Shown: piece by piece, positions 1-7,990 of the stretch
How positions within the stretch are numbered: position 1 is the first letter of the stretch
Layout: every line of letters begins with the position of its first letter
Source of the DNA: Nitrososphaerota archaeon
Lineage (GTDB): Archaea > Thermoproteota > Nitrososphaeria > Conexivisphaerales > UBA164
Assembly (NCBI GenBank): GCA_023381255.1
Contig: JAMCTX010000006.1
Span: 1 to 34,618 of the forward strand
Direction: 5' to 3'
Length of the DNA stretch: 34,618 bases
Translations under genes and position numbers: made by a program
Notes under the pieces: model-generated
Databases searched by the model: none
Told to the model about the DNA's origin: nothing
What the model saw: only the letters and a program-made list of their open reading frames with translations

Positions 1-81
1 TTCGTGAACATGGCCAGGGAGATGGTGATTAAGGTATCACTGTACAACATGTTCATGAGGATGACCCATGATGGGGTATAA
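1..81 (+). pseudogene. Transposase C-terminus (partial, runs off the left end)
   Basis: Frame 1 reads 26 codons from the first base to a TAA at 79-81. The peptide has the pattern REMVIKVSLYNMFMRM followed by a short tail, like the last helix of DDE transposases of the IS4/IS5 type, where a glutamate-containing helix ends in K...YN. The same peptide is encoded inward at the right end. The 46 bp between the stop and base 127 would be the 3' non-coding tip of the element. The family name is a guess; the transposase nature is moderately supported. Confidence 0.6.
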
Positions 82-127
82 CATTAAAGCAAGATTGCAG
101 CAGAATAATCAGTAATTGGACACAGCA
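1..127 (+). repeat. Left copy of 127-bp terminal inverted repeat (insertion-sequence end)
   Basis: Bases 1-127 are the exact reverse complement of 34492-34618, checked base by base. Identity stops at base 128. The repeat holds a transposase C-terminus and, at its inner edge, the sequence TTGGACACAGCA, which I take as the outer tip of an insertion sequence. The two copies face inward. An identical-length overlap at both contig ends also fits a de Bruijn assembly that broke at a repeated element. Confidence 0.9.
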
Positions 128-186
128 CGAAAGTGTCTATTTATATATTTATTACGCCGGCAGCTAATCTTGCTAAGGGGCGTGAA

Positions 187-213
187 GGCGGTTGTTTTCC
201 CAAAACCATTGCC
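187..213. other. Hairpin-forming sequence of unknown role
   Basis: GGCGGTTGTTTT and AAAACCATTGCC can pair over 11 of 12 positions (two G-T pairs, one mismatch) around a CCC loop. It lies in the 204 bp between the insertion-sequence tip and the first gene, and is followed by CCCC then TTTT. It could be a terminator or a remnant of an older element. I see no convincing gene in 128-331. Confidence 0.35.
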
Positions 214-331
214 CCCCTTTTAACTAACGCCGTTGTAAATTTTATAGTGCTTTTTTGCATATTTTTAAGTGACTATTTAAGACAATTTGTGTTATGTTTA
301 TATTTGATAAAAATGTTCCCTGATGTAAGAG

Positions 332-1042
332 TTGACGGTTAAACTTATTTCAATCGATGTAGATGGCACGATAACTGACAAAGATGGCCTCATAAACACC
401 AAAGCTATCGACCTGCTCAGGAAAATAATGTCGTTGGGTATTCCCGTGTTTTTGAATACTGGAAGAAGTGTGTGGGAAAACTATACGCTTTCTCATTTTT
501 TAGGGTTTAGCAAATTTGGAATATCTGAAAATGGCGGCGTTATATTCTATAAGGAACCCACACGCGTAGTCGTGCTTGGAGATATCAGCGACGCTTATCA
601 GGCATATGCTGTTTTAGCAAAAGAAATTAATGGGGTGATTGTAAATCAAAGAATGCCCCGGTTAACTGAGATTATACTCGAAAGAAACATGGATCTTGAC
701 GTGGCAAATAAAATATTACATAAATATGGCGTTAATGCAAAAATAGTAGATAGTGGCTATGCTTATCACCTTTCATCGGCACATATAAATAAGGGGTATG
801 CCCTAAAAAATCTTTGTAAAATGCTTGATATTAAAAGCAGTGATGTTGCAAGCATAGGCGATAGTGCTGTTGATATACCAATGTTAGACGCTTCCGGTAT
901 TTCGTTTTGGGTTTCTAAAAATATACAGTTATTAAAGGATGGTGGTTTAGATGACCGGGTGGTTGTATCGCCCGAACCGGGCCCTCAGGGCGTGATTTAT
1001 GCTGTAGACTGGTTAATAAAAAATGATAAGCTATCTATCTGA
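332..1042 (+). CDS. Phosphoglycolate phosphatase-like HAD hydrolase (archaeal type)
   Basis: This HAD-superfamily phosphatase of 236 residues opens with the catalytic motif I DVDGTITD at residues 9-16. It ends with motif IV GDSAVDIPML near residue 176; the conserved lysine before it (NKGYALKNL) is also present. The cap between them is of the small alpha/beta C2B kind, as in the archaeal phosphoglycolate phosphatases related to Thermoplasma TA0175 and to sucrose-phosphate phosphatases. It probably removes phosphate from 2-phosphoglycolate or a similar small metabolite in the cytosol. The start is TTG at 332, since an in-frame stop lies at 326 just upstream. A TATA-like TTTATAT at 297-303 fits a near-leaderless transcript. 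The gene overlaps argS by 20 bp, so the two are likely cotranscribed. Substrate is not provable from sequence. Confidence 0.8.
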   Translation: MTVKLISIDVDGTITDKDGLINTKAIDLLRKIMSLGIPVFLNTGRSVWENYTLSHFLGFSKFGISENGGVIFYKEPTRVVVLGDISDAYQAYAVLAKEINGVIVNQRMPRLTEIILERNMDLDVANKILHKYGVNAKIVDSGYAYHLSSAHINKGYALKNLCKMLDIKSSDVASIGDSAVDIPMLDASGISFWVSKNIQLLKDGGLDDRVVVSPEPGPQGVIYAVDWLIKNDKLSI

Positions 1043-2870
1043 GATAAACGACATAAGGCTGGCCTCGGAAAATGCTCTAAAAGACATTGGGCTTCAAGTT
1101 AATTTTGCCGTTTCTGAAACGACGATGCCAAGTTTTGGTGATATAACTACAAATGCGGCGTTTGTAATTTCAAAAGCCAAAAAAATTCCCCCCTCAGATG
1201 CAATTGCCCTCTTTTTAGTTAACTTCAAGCCTAAATCTCAAAAATTCTTGGAAGTTGTTCCTCACACCAGCGGGTTTGTAAATTTTTGGCTTAAAACCGA
1301 ATTTTTTAATAAGTTTATAAACGAAGTTATTGCTCAACATGGATTTGGCGATATAGATGTTGCCCAAAAAAAGATAGCTATAGAACATACCAGTGTAAAC
1401 CCAAATAAGGCGCTGCATGTTGGACATGCTAGAAACGTTATAATTGGCGATACATTTTACAGGTTACTTAAACGGCTCGGGCACCGCGTTGCTGTGCTAA
1501 ATTATATAGATGATACAGGAGTTCAAGTTGCAGATTTGTTAATTGGATTTAAAGAAATGGGTTTTAGCGTTGATGGAGATGGTCAAAAGTATGACCATTA
1601 CTGCGGCGATGTAGTTTATGTTAAAGCCAACAAAGTCATAGAAAATGATTTGCGCCTAAAGGAAGTCAGGTCAAATATCCTTAAGGCGCTAGAGGCCGGG
1701 GATGAAACATACAAATTTGCCAATCGTATCGTGTCACGCATTGTTAGTGAACAACTGAAAAGTGCTTGGGCGCTGGGGGCAAGATATGACCTTCTAAATT
1801 GGGAAAGCCATTTTTTGCACGCGGGATATTGGAATGAAGTTTTTGATATTCTAAAGTCAAAAGGGGCTGTTCAATATGTCTCCGAAGGGAAAAATGCCGG
1901 CTGCTGGGTTCTAAAGGGAAAAAAGGTTCTGATAAGGAGCGACGGCACTGCAGTTTATACAGCCAAAGATATAATTTATGCAGCTTGGAAACTTGGCATA
2001 GTAAATGATAGATTTGGGTACGATTTTTTTGCAAACCAGTGGGATGGCACTTCACTGATTACTACTTCCTTGGATAAAAAGGGCGTTAAATCTTATAATC
2101 CGGCAGACATAAGTTATATCGTAATAGACCAAAGACAGGAGCCGATACAGCAGATGATTAAAGAAGTAGTTGAAGCCGTTATTCCCGATAAAAAATATAA
2201 AATTATTGCCTATGGCCTTGTAGCGTTATCCAAGAACACTGCTGAAAAAATTAATGCAAATATAGAAAACGAGAAATTTGTTCATATGTCAGGACGCAGT
2301 GGGGTCTTCTTCAATTTAGATGACCTTTATTTTATGGTAAAGGGGGCGGCCATGGAAATAATTAATAAAAGAAATGCGCCGCTAGAAAACAAAGAGCGCG
2401 TGGCCGAAGGGATAGCTGTTTCTGCTATAAGGTACTCCCTTTTAAAAATAGATCTAGATAAACAGATAGTTTTTGATATTGACGATGCGCTTAAGCTTGA
2501 AGGGGACACCGGCCCGTATTTACAATATTCTTTGGCCAGAGCCATGAAAATTATAGAAAAATTGGGTCCACTCAAGATCCCCTGTGATATTGGAGTTTTA
2601 AATTCTGAAGAGGAAAGGGCTTTGCTGCTAAGCTTAACCAAATTTGATTATGAGCTTAACAAATCATATGAAACCGTTTCCTTATCTACAATTGCCAACT
2701 ATGCCCACGAACTTGCGGTGCAATTCAATATTTTTTATGAAAAACATAGAGTTATAGACGAAAAAAGCGAATTAGTAAAAAATGCTAGGGGTTGCTTGGT
2801 TTTGGCGTTCACCTACATAATGACGGATCTGTTTCAGGTATTGGGAATTCCGGTTTTGAAGGAACTTTAA
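1023..2870 (+). CDS. argS: Arginyl-tRNA synthetase
   Basis: Class I aminoacyl-tRNA synthetase that charges tRNA-Arg with arginine. The protein has 615 residues, a normal length. An N-terminal tRNA-binding (Add1-type) domain covers about residues 1-115. The HIGH signature is HVGH at 132-135, inside the ArgS-typical NPNKALHVGHARN. The Rossmann core follows, and an all-alpha anticodon-binding DALR domain covers about 480-615 (TGPYLQYSLARAMKI at its start). The second signature appears as HMSGRSG at 421-427 in place of KMSK, so the lysine usual after MSGR in archaeal ArgS is a serine. Lysine 129, just before HIGH, may compensate, as described for ArgS lacking KMSK. The ATG at 1023 lies inside the end of the upstream phosphatase gene, indicating translational coupling. 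It converges on the DUF371 gene with only 7 bp between them. Confidence 0.96.
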   Translation: MISYLSEINDIRLASENALKDIGLQVNFAVSETTMPSFGDITTNAAFVISKAKKIPPSDAIALFLVNFKPKSQKFLEVVPHTSGFVNFWLKTEFFNKFINEVIAQHGFGDIDVAQKKIAIEHTSVNPNKALHVGHARNVIIGDTFYRLLKRLGHRVAVLNYIDDTGVQVADLLIGFKEMGFSVDGDGQKYDHYCGDVVYVKANKVIENDLRLKEVRSNILKALEAGDETYKFANRIVSRIVSEQLKSAWALGARYDLLNWESHFLHAGYWNEVFDILKSKGAVQYVSEGKNAGCWVLKGKKVLIRSDGTAVYTAKDIIYAAWKLGIVNDRFGYDFFANQWDGTSLITTSLDKKGVKSYNPADISYIVIDQRQEPIQQMIKEVVEAVIPDKKYKIIAYGLVALSKNTAEKINANIENEKFVHMSGRSGVFFNLDDLYFMVKGAAMEIINKRNAPLENKERVAEGIAVSAIRYSLLKIDLDKQIVFDIDDALKLEGDTGPYLQYSLARAMKIIEKLGPLKIPCDIGVLNSEEERALLLSLTKFDYELNKSYETVSLSTIANYAHELAVQFNIFYEKHRVIDEKSELVKNARGCLVLAFTYIMTDLFQVLGIPVLKEL

Positions 2871-2877
2871 AATTAAG

Positions 2878-3294
2878 CTAAGCTGTTGTTATCTCCATTT
2901 TTCCTAGGCTGGTTGCATCTTTCAGTGTTTTTATGATGTCCCTTGGTATATTGATCGCGGATGCCGTGCTTTTTATGGCCGCTGTTCTTGCAGAAATATA
3001 ATCGCTTTTTCTTATAACAAGCTCCATAGGATCACTTAGGCTCAAACCGTTGCTTCCATAACCCTCAAACGAAAACCTTGACTTGCTTACTGTTATGGTA
3101 AAAACAATTTTTTTCCCCTCTTTTATATCGCCTTTTAGCCACGCAGGAAAATCTGATACTGATGCGCTTGCGTTTACGCCTATTATGCAATCTCCTTTAG
3201 GGCTCAGATGTTTCTCTTTTGTAATTTCAAGGGTGGTTCTGTGAAGGGCCAGAATGTTTTGATGCCCGTAAAACTCAATTTCAAACCGGGCCAT
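2878..3294 (-). CDS. DUF371 family protein
   Basis: Archaeal conserved protein of 138 residues matching the DUF371 pattern: an N-terminal GHQNILALHRTTLEITKE stretch, then GDCIIGVNA, then a C-terminal helical region. The family is archaea-specific and of unknown function. The invariant H, T-E and GDC residues suggest a binding or catalytic site, but no reaction is known. It starts two bases after the stop of the polyprenyl synthase gene on the same strand, so they are almost certainly one transcript. No signal peptide or membrane segment is visible. Confidence 0.85.
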   Translation of the reverse strand: MARFEIEFYGHQNILALHRTTLEITKEKHLSPKGDCIIGVNASASVSDFPAWLKGDIKEGKKIVFTITVSKSRFSFEGYGSNGLSLSDPMELVIRKSDYISARTAAIKSTASAINIPRDIIKTLKDATSLGKMEITTA

Positions 3295-3295
3295 T

Positions 3296-4111
3296 TTAAT
3301 AATCTCTGAGGGTTGTAAGTATCTCCGTTAAAAGCGTTTTGGCATAGTTGTCACTTATTAGTTTTATTTCATTTTCTGCTGCTTTTTCAAAAGAATTAAT
3401 AATGTGCCCAAGGCTATTTAAATCCGTGTCCAAAAAAGTTATGATTTCTGTCCTTCCTTTTTCAATGTCCTTTAGATCGTCTTTTATTTGGTAAATGACA
3501 CCAAAGTTTTTTCCTAGGTCTTCCATGGCATAGCTAAGCTCAGTTTTTTTGGATAACAGTGCCCCTATCTTGGCAGACGCTGCAAACAAAGATGCTGTTT
3601 TTTCGTTTATAATTTGCAGATATTCTTCCAGCTGTATTTTTCTGGGTTTGTTTGTTAAATTTAATTCCCTTGCTTCCCCGCGGCTCATTTCTATGCTTGC
3701 CCGAGAAAGTGCCGCAAAAATTTCCGGTTTATTATATTCATTTACAATTTTTATAATAATTCCAAATATATAATCTGCAACCAAAAGCGTGTTCTCAAAC
3801 CCAAATTTTATATAAAATGGATTGCTTCCCCGCCTTAAAATCTCTCTGTCAATTACATCGTCGTGTATTAACGATAATGAATGCATAAGTTCAATGGCTA
3901 TTGCAGCATCAATGGGGTCTTTGTCTATGCCCAGCCCTCTGTTTACCAAAATTGCCAATAATGGCCTTATTCTTTTGCCATTTAAAAGGCCATATTTCAT
4001 CTTTTCATATAAAACATCATCGTGAAATTGTAGTAACCTGTTATCTATCTCACTATCGAAATTAGGCATGATATCATTGCTAAGTTTTGTTATTAATTCC
4101 GCGAAATTCAT
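3296..4111 (-). CDS. Polyprenyl diphosphate synthase (GGPP/FPP synthase family)
   Basis: Trans-type isoprenyl diphosphate synthase that lengthens allylic diphosphates with isopentenyl diphosphate. GKRIRP at 45-50 and the first aspartate-rich motif HDDVID at 83-88 bind the substrates through magnesium. The second aspartate-rich motif YQIKDDLKD lies at 207-215. At 271 residues it is shorter than the usual 300-350; the region after the second motif is trimmed. It probably feeds the ether-lipid pathway together with GGGP synthase at 14981-15736, but product chain length cannot be read safely. A TATA-like stretch at about 4140-4150 suggests its own promoter, separate from mcm upstream. DUF371 follows immediately. 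Confidence 0.9.
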   Translation of the reverse strand: MNFAELITKLSNDIMPNFDSEIDNRLLQFHDDVLYEKMKYGLLNGKRIRPLLAILVNRGLGIDKDPIDAAIAIELMHSLSLIHDDVIDREILRRGSNPFYIKFGFENTLLVADYIFGIIIKIVNEYNKPEIFAALSRASIEMSRGEARELNLTNKPRKIQLEEYLQIINEKTASLFAASAKIGALLSKKTELSYAMEDLGKNFGVIYQIKDDLKDIEKGRTEIITFLDTDLNSLGHIINSFEKAAENEIKLISDNYAKTLLTEILTTLRDY

Positions 4112-4193
4112 TTATGTTCATTATATTCTTTTTATCTATTATTAAATTTTAATGGTATTTTATATCATTTAATTCTGATTGTGGTTCGCTAAT

Positions 4194-6236
4194 TCAAACC
4201 AGACTGTATTTGCCCCACGCCTTCTCGTAAATCTGGCCATTCCTAAGCATTATTGTTATAATTCTTACGGCATCCTCATTGGTAAATTTACCGGTTTTTA
4301 TAAGTTCGTCTATTATGGTCTTTTCTTCAACTGGTTCGTTTTTTGGGCCACAAAGTTTTGCAAATGTTTCCAGAGCTATTTGCAGTTGTGACCTTTCGCT
4401 TGCTGGCTTTCCTTGCAATATTCCACCAATATCAAACTTTCTGGTTCTTACGTCTACCCCCACGGTTTCAAGCATAGATTTAACAAGTTCTAGTGCTCTT
4501 GTCGCATCCTCTGCATCGGCGTTTTCTTTGAGTAATAATCTTGCGCGGGCCAGCGTCAGCCTTACAAGCGTTTCCAGTTGCCTTGCAGTTATTGCTATTG
4601 TGCCTTCTTGACTTGACCCCCTCATTTCCAGATAGAATGCTTTAATTTTATCTGATGCTTCTTCTGAAAGCTTGGGGTTTGCCCTTTTTACATATTCCAA
4701 GTATTTTCTCAATAAATTAAACTCTATTGGGGGCTGATATGCATAATCGCTTTTTTTTCGTATTTCCAATATATGTTCGGCTAACTTTTCGTCTGCTTCC
4801 CTGTTTGGCAAATCTCTGATAATAAATATCAAGTCAAATCTGTTCAAAAGAGGCACGGGCAGGTTAATGTTTTCATACAAGTTTTTATATGTATCATATT
4901 TTCCCAGCAGGGGGTTAGCCGCTGCCACTATTGAAGTTCTTGCATTGAGTGTGGCCACTATTCCTCCCTTGGCAACACTGACGGTTTGTTGTTCCATAAC
5001 CTCATGAAGAACGCTCCTGTCTTCAGGCTTCATTTTATCAAACTCGTCTATACACGCTATTCCCTGATCCGCTAGCACAACTGCTCCCGCTTCGAGCATC
5101 ATCATGCCGTTTGCTTCTTTTACAACTGCTGCAGTAAGTCCGGCAGCCGTAGATCCTCTTCCGCTTGTATACAGGGCTCTGGGTGCTAACCTAGACACAT
5201 ATTTCAAGAGCTCTGACTTTGCGGTGCCTGGGTCACCTACAAGTAAAACATTAATATCCCCCCTTAAAGCTTGACCATCAGGAAGAAAGACTTGGGGCGA
5301 TCCAACCGACATTAAAAGCAAGGCTTCCTTTATTTCATTATGCCCATATATGCCTGGCGCCAAAGAGAATATAAGGTTTCCATATATGTCTGGTGTTTTA
5401 GCAAGTTCCTTGATTTTTTCTTCGTCCTCAAGGGTTATTTCTATTCTTTCGTTGGATCGGCTGAGTTCCTCGATATAAAGCCCCTCTAGCTTTATCTTAA
5501 ATAGGCTCGATTGTATCATTTTTTTGTTCTTTTCTCCCTCTGCCCTTATAATGCCGGTTACTATAATTCTGTCGCCAGGCCTAGCAACATTTACGACGTC
5601 GCCGTCAATATCAATGTCAATGTACTGCGGCAGTTGGCCCGGCGGCAGTTCTTCTGGAAGCTCCTGTATCCTCAACACCTGAAAATCAGTAAAGATGCTC
5701 TTGGTGCGATCTAGGTCAAAATTCCTTGTTTCATTGCATTGCGAACACTTGGAAGGTTGTTTCAATGAAGTTCCTTTTTGAATTACATGAGTTACGTGTC
5801 CGCTTGGACATACAAAGGCTGCCACCTTCAAAAGCGGCATTATTTCTGAGGTTCTTACAACCATCCCACCCAGAGATATTAGTTTATCAATATGCTTTGA
5901 AGTTATATTTCGAAGGTTTAGCCTTTCAGGAAGTCCTCGAATTCTTACTTTAAATTCCCTCTCAATGGATTGTGCATAGTCAAAGTTCTCTATTTTTATG
6001 GCTTCAACGGCGGCCTTTGTGCATTCTTCTATGGCTGGGCCTGGTGCCTCTGCTAGGGAAACTGCCAGTTCCGGATCAAATTTGATTATGTCTTGGTAAT
6101 TTATTACAATCGAACGTTTCTGTTCTGAAGCAAGCCTTGAAATTTGTTCTCTGTATATTAATCGGCCATCCTGGGACCTATAGCTTTTTAAGAAAAATTC
6201 AAATTGGTCATATAGCTTTGATTCTGTGTATACCAT
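4194..6236 (-). CDS. mcm: Replicative DNA helicase MCM
   Basis: Minichromosome maintenance helicase of 680 residues, the core of the archaeal CMG-like replicative complex. The N-terminal domain carries a zinc-binding region with C143, H147, C164 and C167, so one ligand is His in a C-x3-H...C-x2-C arrangement instead of four cysteines. The AAA+ core shows Walker A GDPGTAKS at 334-341, Walker B CIDEFD at 395-400, sensor 1 AAANP at 438-442 and the arginine finger LLNRFD at 463-468. A C-terminal winged helix covers about 610-680. The start shares one base with the stop of the upstream gins gene (TAATG), a sign of translational coupling. It lies on the strand leading away from the replication origin at 7.3-8.0 kb. 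Confidence 0.97.
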   Translation of the reverse strand: MVYTESKLYDQFEFFLKSYRSQDGRLIYREQISRLASEQKRSIVINYQDIIKFDPELAVSLAEAPGPAIEECTKAAVEAIKIENFDYAQSIEREFKVRIRGLPERLNLRNITSKHIDKLISLGGMVVRTSEIMPLLKVAAFVCPSGHVTHVIQKGTSLKQPSKCSQCNETRNFDLDRTKSIFTDFQVLRIQELPEELPPGQLPQYIDIDIDGDVVNVARPGDRIIVTGIIRAEGEKNKKMIQSSLFKIKLEGLYIEELSRSNERIEITLEDEEKIKELAKTPDIYGNLIFSLAPGIYGHNEIKEALLLMSVGSPQVFLPDGQALRGDINVLLVGDPGTAKSELLKYVSRLAPRALYTSGRGSTAAGLTAAVVKEANGMMMLEAGAVVLADQGIACIDEFDKMKPEDRSVLHEVMEQQTVSVAKGGIVATLNARTSIVAAANPLLGKYDTYKNLYENINLPVPLLNRFDLIFIIRDLPNREADEKLAEHILEIRKKSDYAYQPPIEFNLLRKYLEYVKRANPKLSEEASDKIKAFYLEMRGSSQEGTIAITARQLETLVRLTLARARLLLKENADAEDATRALELVKSMLETVGVDVRTRKFDIGGILQGKPASERSQLQIALETFAKLCGPKNEPVEEKTIIDELIKTGKFTNEDAVRIITIMLRNGQIYEKAWGKYSLV

Positions 6237-6766
6237 TAAATTTCACTCAGCATTCTCAACTTCCAATATTCCACGGTTTCCCTTATTTCTTGGAAAAAGA
6301 TTGATTCCTCGGGTGTTAGGGTGCTGGAGAGCTTTTCGTACTGTACCCCCTGCAGAGCAAGTTGCACTATTTTATTCATTCTTAAAGTTACAAGATCCAT
6401 TGCATACATTCGTATTTTGTCTGCCTCCGTTTTTTCTTTGTATGAAAGTAGTGCTTTAAATTTAACATAAAAATCTGGCTTTATGCTGCTTAATTGATAT
6501 TGCCCGATCAATTTTTCCCTGTTCAAAGAATTAAGCACTTCATTTTCAAACTCCTCACTCATAATTCTTGCGTGTCCTGCTTTTACCATCAGCGTGCCTA
6601 GCCAAGATTCCACGTCTATTATGTCTCCCTGTTTTGGTTCGTTTATCCCAAATTCTCTAAATATAAAGCCGTCTATATCGCTTGTTACTTGAACTTTTAT
6701 TTTGTAAAGTTCTTCGGTTTTACTGATTAATTTCAGTGAACTGAGTTTTTCATATGTTTTTAACAT
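6236..6766 (-). CDS. GINS complex subunit (BA domain order, Gins23-like)
   Basis: Component of the archaeal GINS complex, which links the MCM helicase to the rest of the replisome. The protein has 176 residues. A small beta-rich B-like domain lies first (about residues 20-65, with EPKQGDIIDVESWLGTLMV) and an all-alpha A-like domain last (about 85-176, with LRMNKIVQLALQG and SSTLTPEES). That order matches archaeal Gins23; Gins51 has the reverse order. The position directly upstream of mcm, with TAATG overlap, is the classical archaeal gins-mcm pairing. A TATA-like element at 6792-6799, 33 nt upstream, may give it its own promoter. Assignment rests on context plus domain pattern; sequence conservation in the family is low. 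Confidence 0.75.
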   Translation of the reverse strand: MLKTYEKLSSLKLISKTEELYKIKVQVTSDIDGFIFREFGINEPKQGDIIDVESWLGTLMVKAGHARIMSEEFENEVLNSLNREKLIGQYQLSSIKPDFYVKFKALLSYKEKTEADKIRMYAMDLVTLRMNKIVQLALQGVQYEKLSSTLTPEESIFFQEIRETVEYWKLRMLSEI

Positions 6767-6791
6767 AACTGGGAGTTATTTAATTTGGTTC

Positions 6792-6799
6792 TTTATAAT
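6792..6799 (-). promoter_or_regulatory. TATA-like box before gins
   Basis: ATTATAAA on the minus strand, 33 nt before the gins ATG at 6766. It suggests gins-mcm can be transcribed without the winged-helix gene. Confidence 0.4.
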
Positions 6800-6800
6800 T

Positions 6801-7280
6801 TTAATCCTCTGCTGCCCTTCTTTTGTTTAATACCTTTAAAAGTTCAGGATGATAGTAAATCCATTCTTTTCCCCTTTTTTCCCTTACTAGCAACCCTTTA
6901 TCTGAAAGCCTCCTCAAATATGTTGATATAATGCTAAGCTTAATGCCTTCATTGAATTTGTCTTCATATGCTTCTAAAATGGTTTTAGAAGAAAATTTTT
7001 TTGTTGAAAAGTCGTTTATAATTTTTTCGATTCTTTTGATTATTGAGTTATCTGTTACTGGTGTTTTCTTGCTTTCAGATTCAGAAATAATTTCGTACAT
7101 ATCAAGAAGCCTTATTATTTTATCTCTTGAAACACTTCCCTCCAGTTTAAAAAAGTATTTAGCTCCGCCGTTATCTTCGAACTCTAATTTAATGGCCTTG
7201 CGCTGCAAATCTTGCGGTATGTTAACTTTAAGGGCATAAAAACCATTAACAGCAAAAATTGTTAACTTGTTATCAAACAA
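6801..7280 (-). CDS. Winged-helix protein next to the replication origin
   Basis: I do not recognise a named family. The 159-residue protein has a beta-strand-rich N-terminal half (about 1-60) and a linker rich in S, E and K. A clear winged-helix DNA-binding domain occupies about 90-150 (recognition region LSIISTYLRRLSDKGLLV, wing REKRGKEWIYYHPE). The start is TTG at 7280 with a TATA-like octamer 33 nt upstream. It is the first gene of the wHTH-gins-mcm series running away from the origin. It could be a transcription factor for replication genes or a replisome-associated protein; the sequence does not decide. Confidence 0.7.
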   Translation of the reverse strand: MFDNKLTIFAVNGFYALKVNIPQDLQRKAIKLEFEDNGGAKYFFKLEGSVSRDKIIRLLDMYEIISESESKKTPVTDNSIIKRIEKIINDFSTKKFSSKTILEAYEDKFNEGIKLSIISTYLRRLSDKGLLVREKRGKEWIYYHPELLKVLNKRRAAED

Positions 7281-7305
7281 TCCACTTACTTAATTTGACA
7301 AACTA

Positions 7306-7313
7306 TTTTTAAA
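7306..7313 (-). promoter_or_regulatory. TATA-like box of the winged-helix/gins/mcm series
   Basis: TTTAAAAA on the minus strand, 33 nt before the TTG start at 7280. It lies within the origin region just outside the first ORB repeat. Confidence 0.5.
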
Positions 7314-7342
7314 TTAACATCTGTTAGCCGGGTTTGTTATCG

Positions 7343-7377
7343 CTGCAAGGGCTCCAGTGGAAATATGGGGGTTGTTT
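7343..7377 (+). repeat. Origin recognition box 1 (35-bp direct repeat)
   Basis: First of two identical 35-bp copies spaced 59 bp apart. The core has the dyad TCCAGTGGA at 7353-7361 and GGGGG at 7367-7371. Orc1/Cdc6 proteins bind such boxes with the winged helix on the dyad and the AAA+ domain at the G-run. Confidence 0.85.
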
Positions 7378-7391
7378 GGGGTATTTTACTG

Positions 7392-7721
7392 TTAATCTGC
7401 CCTGCAAGGGCTCCAGTGGAAATATGGGGGTTGTTTTGTCAAGGTTTTATAATCCGGTTTGGTAATGTTATCAATTAAAAATTTATATATAAAAGCTAAA
7501 AGGTCATCAACACACATCCGGTTATTATTCTTTGTTTTAACCTCACAGTAGGGTGGTTCATATACAACAAGATTCCTTTTTGTTCCGTGGTAGGTAACAG
7601 CTGTGAAATCTGTTTCAAGATCAAAAATTGTTAGCTGCCATCCGATATGAAAAATACCGGGTGTTGGCGCAACAAATTTTTCCTGGTCTTTTATACATCC
7701 AAAATTAAGGTTGTTCCACAA
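7392..7721 (-). CDS. Doubtful 109-residue reading frame inside the origin
   Basis: A TTG-initiated frame whose last 14 codons run through ORB 2, which argues against a functional protein. Residues 20-85 look protein-like (mixed charged and hydrophobic, several tryptophans and tyrosines), so it could be a decayed gene. I know no family match. The stretch 7440-7720 has no other explanation that I can see. Confidence 0.2.
   Translation of the reverse strand: MWNNLNFGCIKDQEKFVAPTPGIFHIGWQLTIFDLETDFTAVTYHGTKRNLVVYEPPYCEVKTKNNNRMCVDDLLAFIYKFLIDNITKPDYKTLTKQPPYFHWSPCRAD
7402..7436 (+). repeat. Origin recognition box 2 (35-bp direct repeat)
   Basis: Identical to 7343-7377, with dyad TCCAGTGGA at 7412-7420 and GGGGG at 7426-7430. 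The perfect match over 35 bp in non-coding DNA implies strong constraint or recent copying. Confidence 0.85.
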
Positions 7722-7765
7722 ATTTGATATTTTTCATTATGGTTGAGGGAGTTTTTTACAATTAG

Positions 7766-7789
7766 ATGTTTGGAAGCGCGGGGGTTGTT
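7766..7789 (+). repeat. Degenerate origin recognition box
   Basis: TGGAAGCGCGGGGGTTGTT at 7771-7789 matches the right part of the perfect boxes (TGGAA, four bases, GGGGGTTGTT). The left half of the dyad has decayed. Confidence 0.5.
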
Positions 7790-7850
7790 GTAATATCTAA
7801 ACCTATAAGATAATAAAAAATTATCATCCCGTTGTGGTTTGAAATATCTC

Positions 7851-7874
7851 CCTACCCGTTTTTTTCCACTGCAT
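7851..7874 (-). repeat. Degenerate inverted origin recognition box
   Basis: The minus strand reads GCAGTGGAAAAAAACGGG, resembling CCAGTGGAAA plus a short G-run. Its inverted orientation relative to the other boxes would place it on the far side of a bipartite origin, just before the AT-rich block. Confidence 0.4.
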
Positions 7875-7930
7875 CCATTGAACGGGTCTATACCAAAATT
7901 TCATGTCTATTTTTATTGACTTTTGGTTTT

Positions 7931-7958
7931 ATATTTTATATTTTATATTTTATATTTT
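7931..7958 (+). repeat. AT-rich tandem repeat, probable DNA unwinding element
   Basis: Four perfect tandem copies of ATATTTT lie between the degenerate boxes and the box at the start of orc1. Flanking bases are also almost pure A+T (7921-7980). Such a block beside ORB sites is the expected place of first strand opening. Confidence 0.65.
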
Positions 7959-7960
7959 CT

Positions 7961-7968
7961 TTTATATA
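7961..7968 (+). promoter_or_regulatory. TATA-like box of orc1/cdc6
   Basis: TTTATATA just after the AT-rich repeats. With the 29-33 nt spacing seen for other genes here, transcription would begin near 7990-7994, just downstream of the ATG at 7988 and upstream of those at 8012 and 8018. Confidence 0.5.
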
Positions 7969-7990
7969 ATTAGGTTTAATAATAAATATG

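Noticed and set aside
136-216. Short minus-strand frame ending in GKQPPSRPLARLAAGVINI
   Set aside because: About 22 codons with no recognisable family and across the hairpin; probably chance.
133-342. 69-residue open frame before the first gene
   Set aside because: Low-complexity composition, overlaps the hairpin and the start of the phosphatase gene, no family pattern.
7343-7436. The two 35-bp repeats as a minimal CRISPR array
   Set aside because: Only two copies, no cas genes, and the same core recurs at orc1 as an ORB box.
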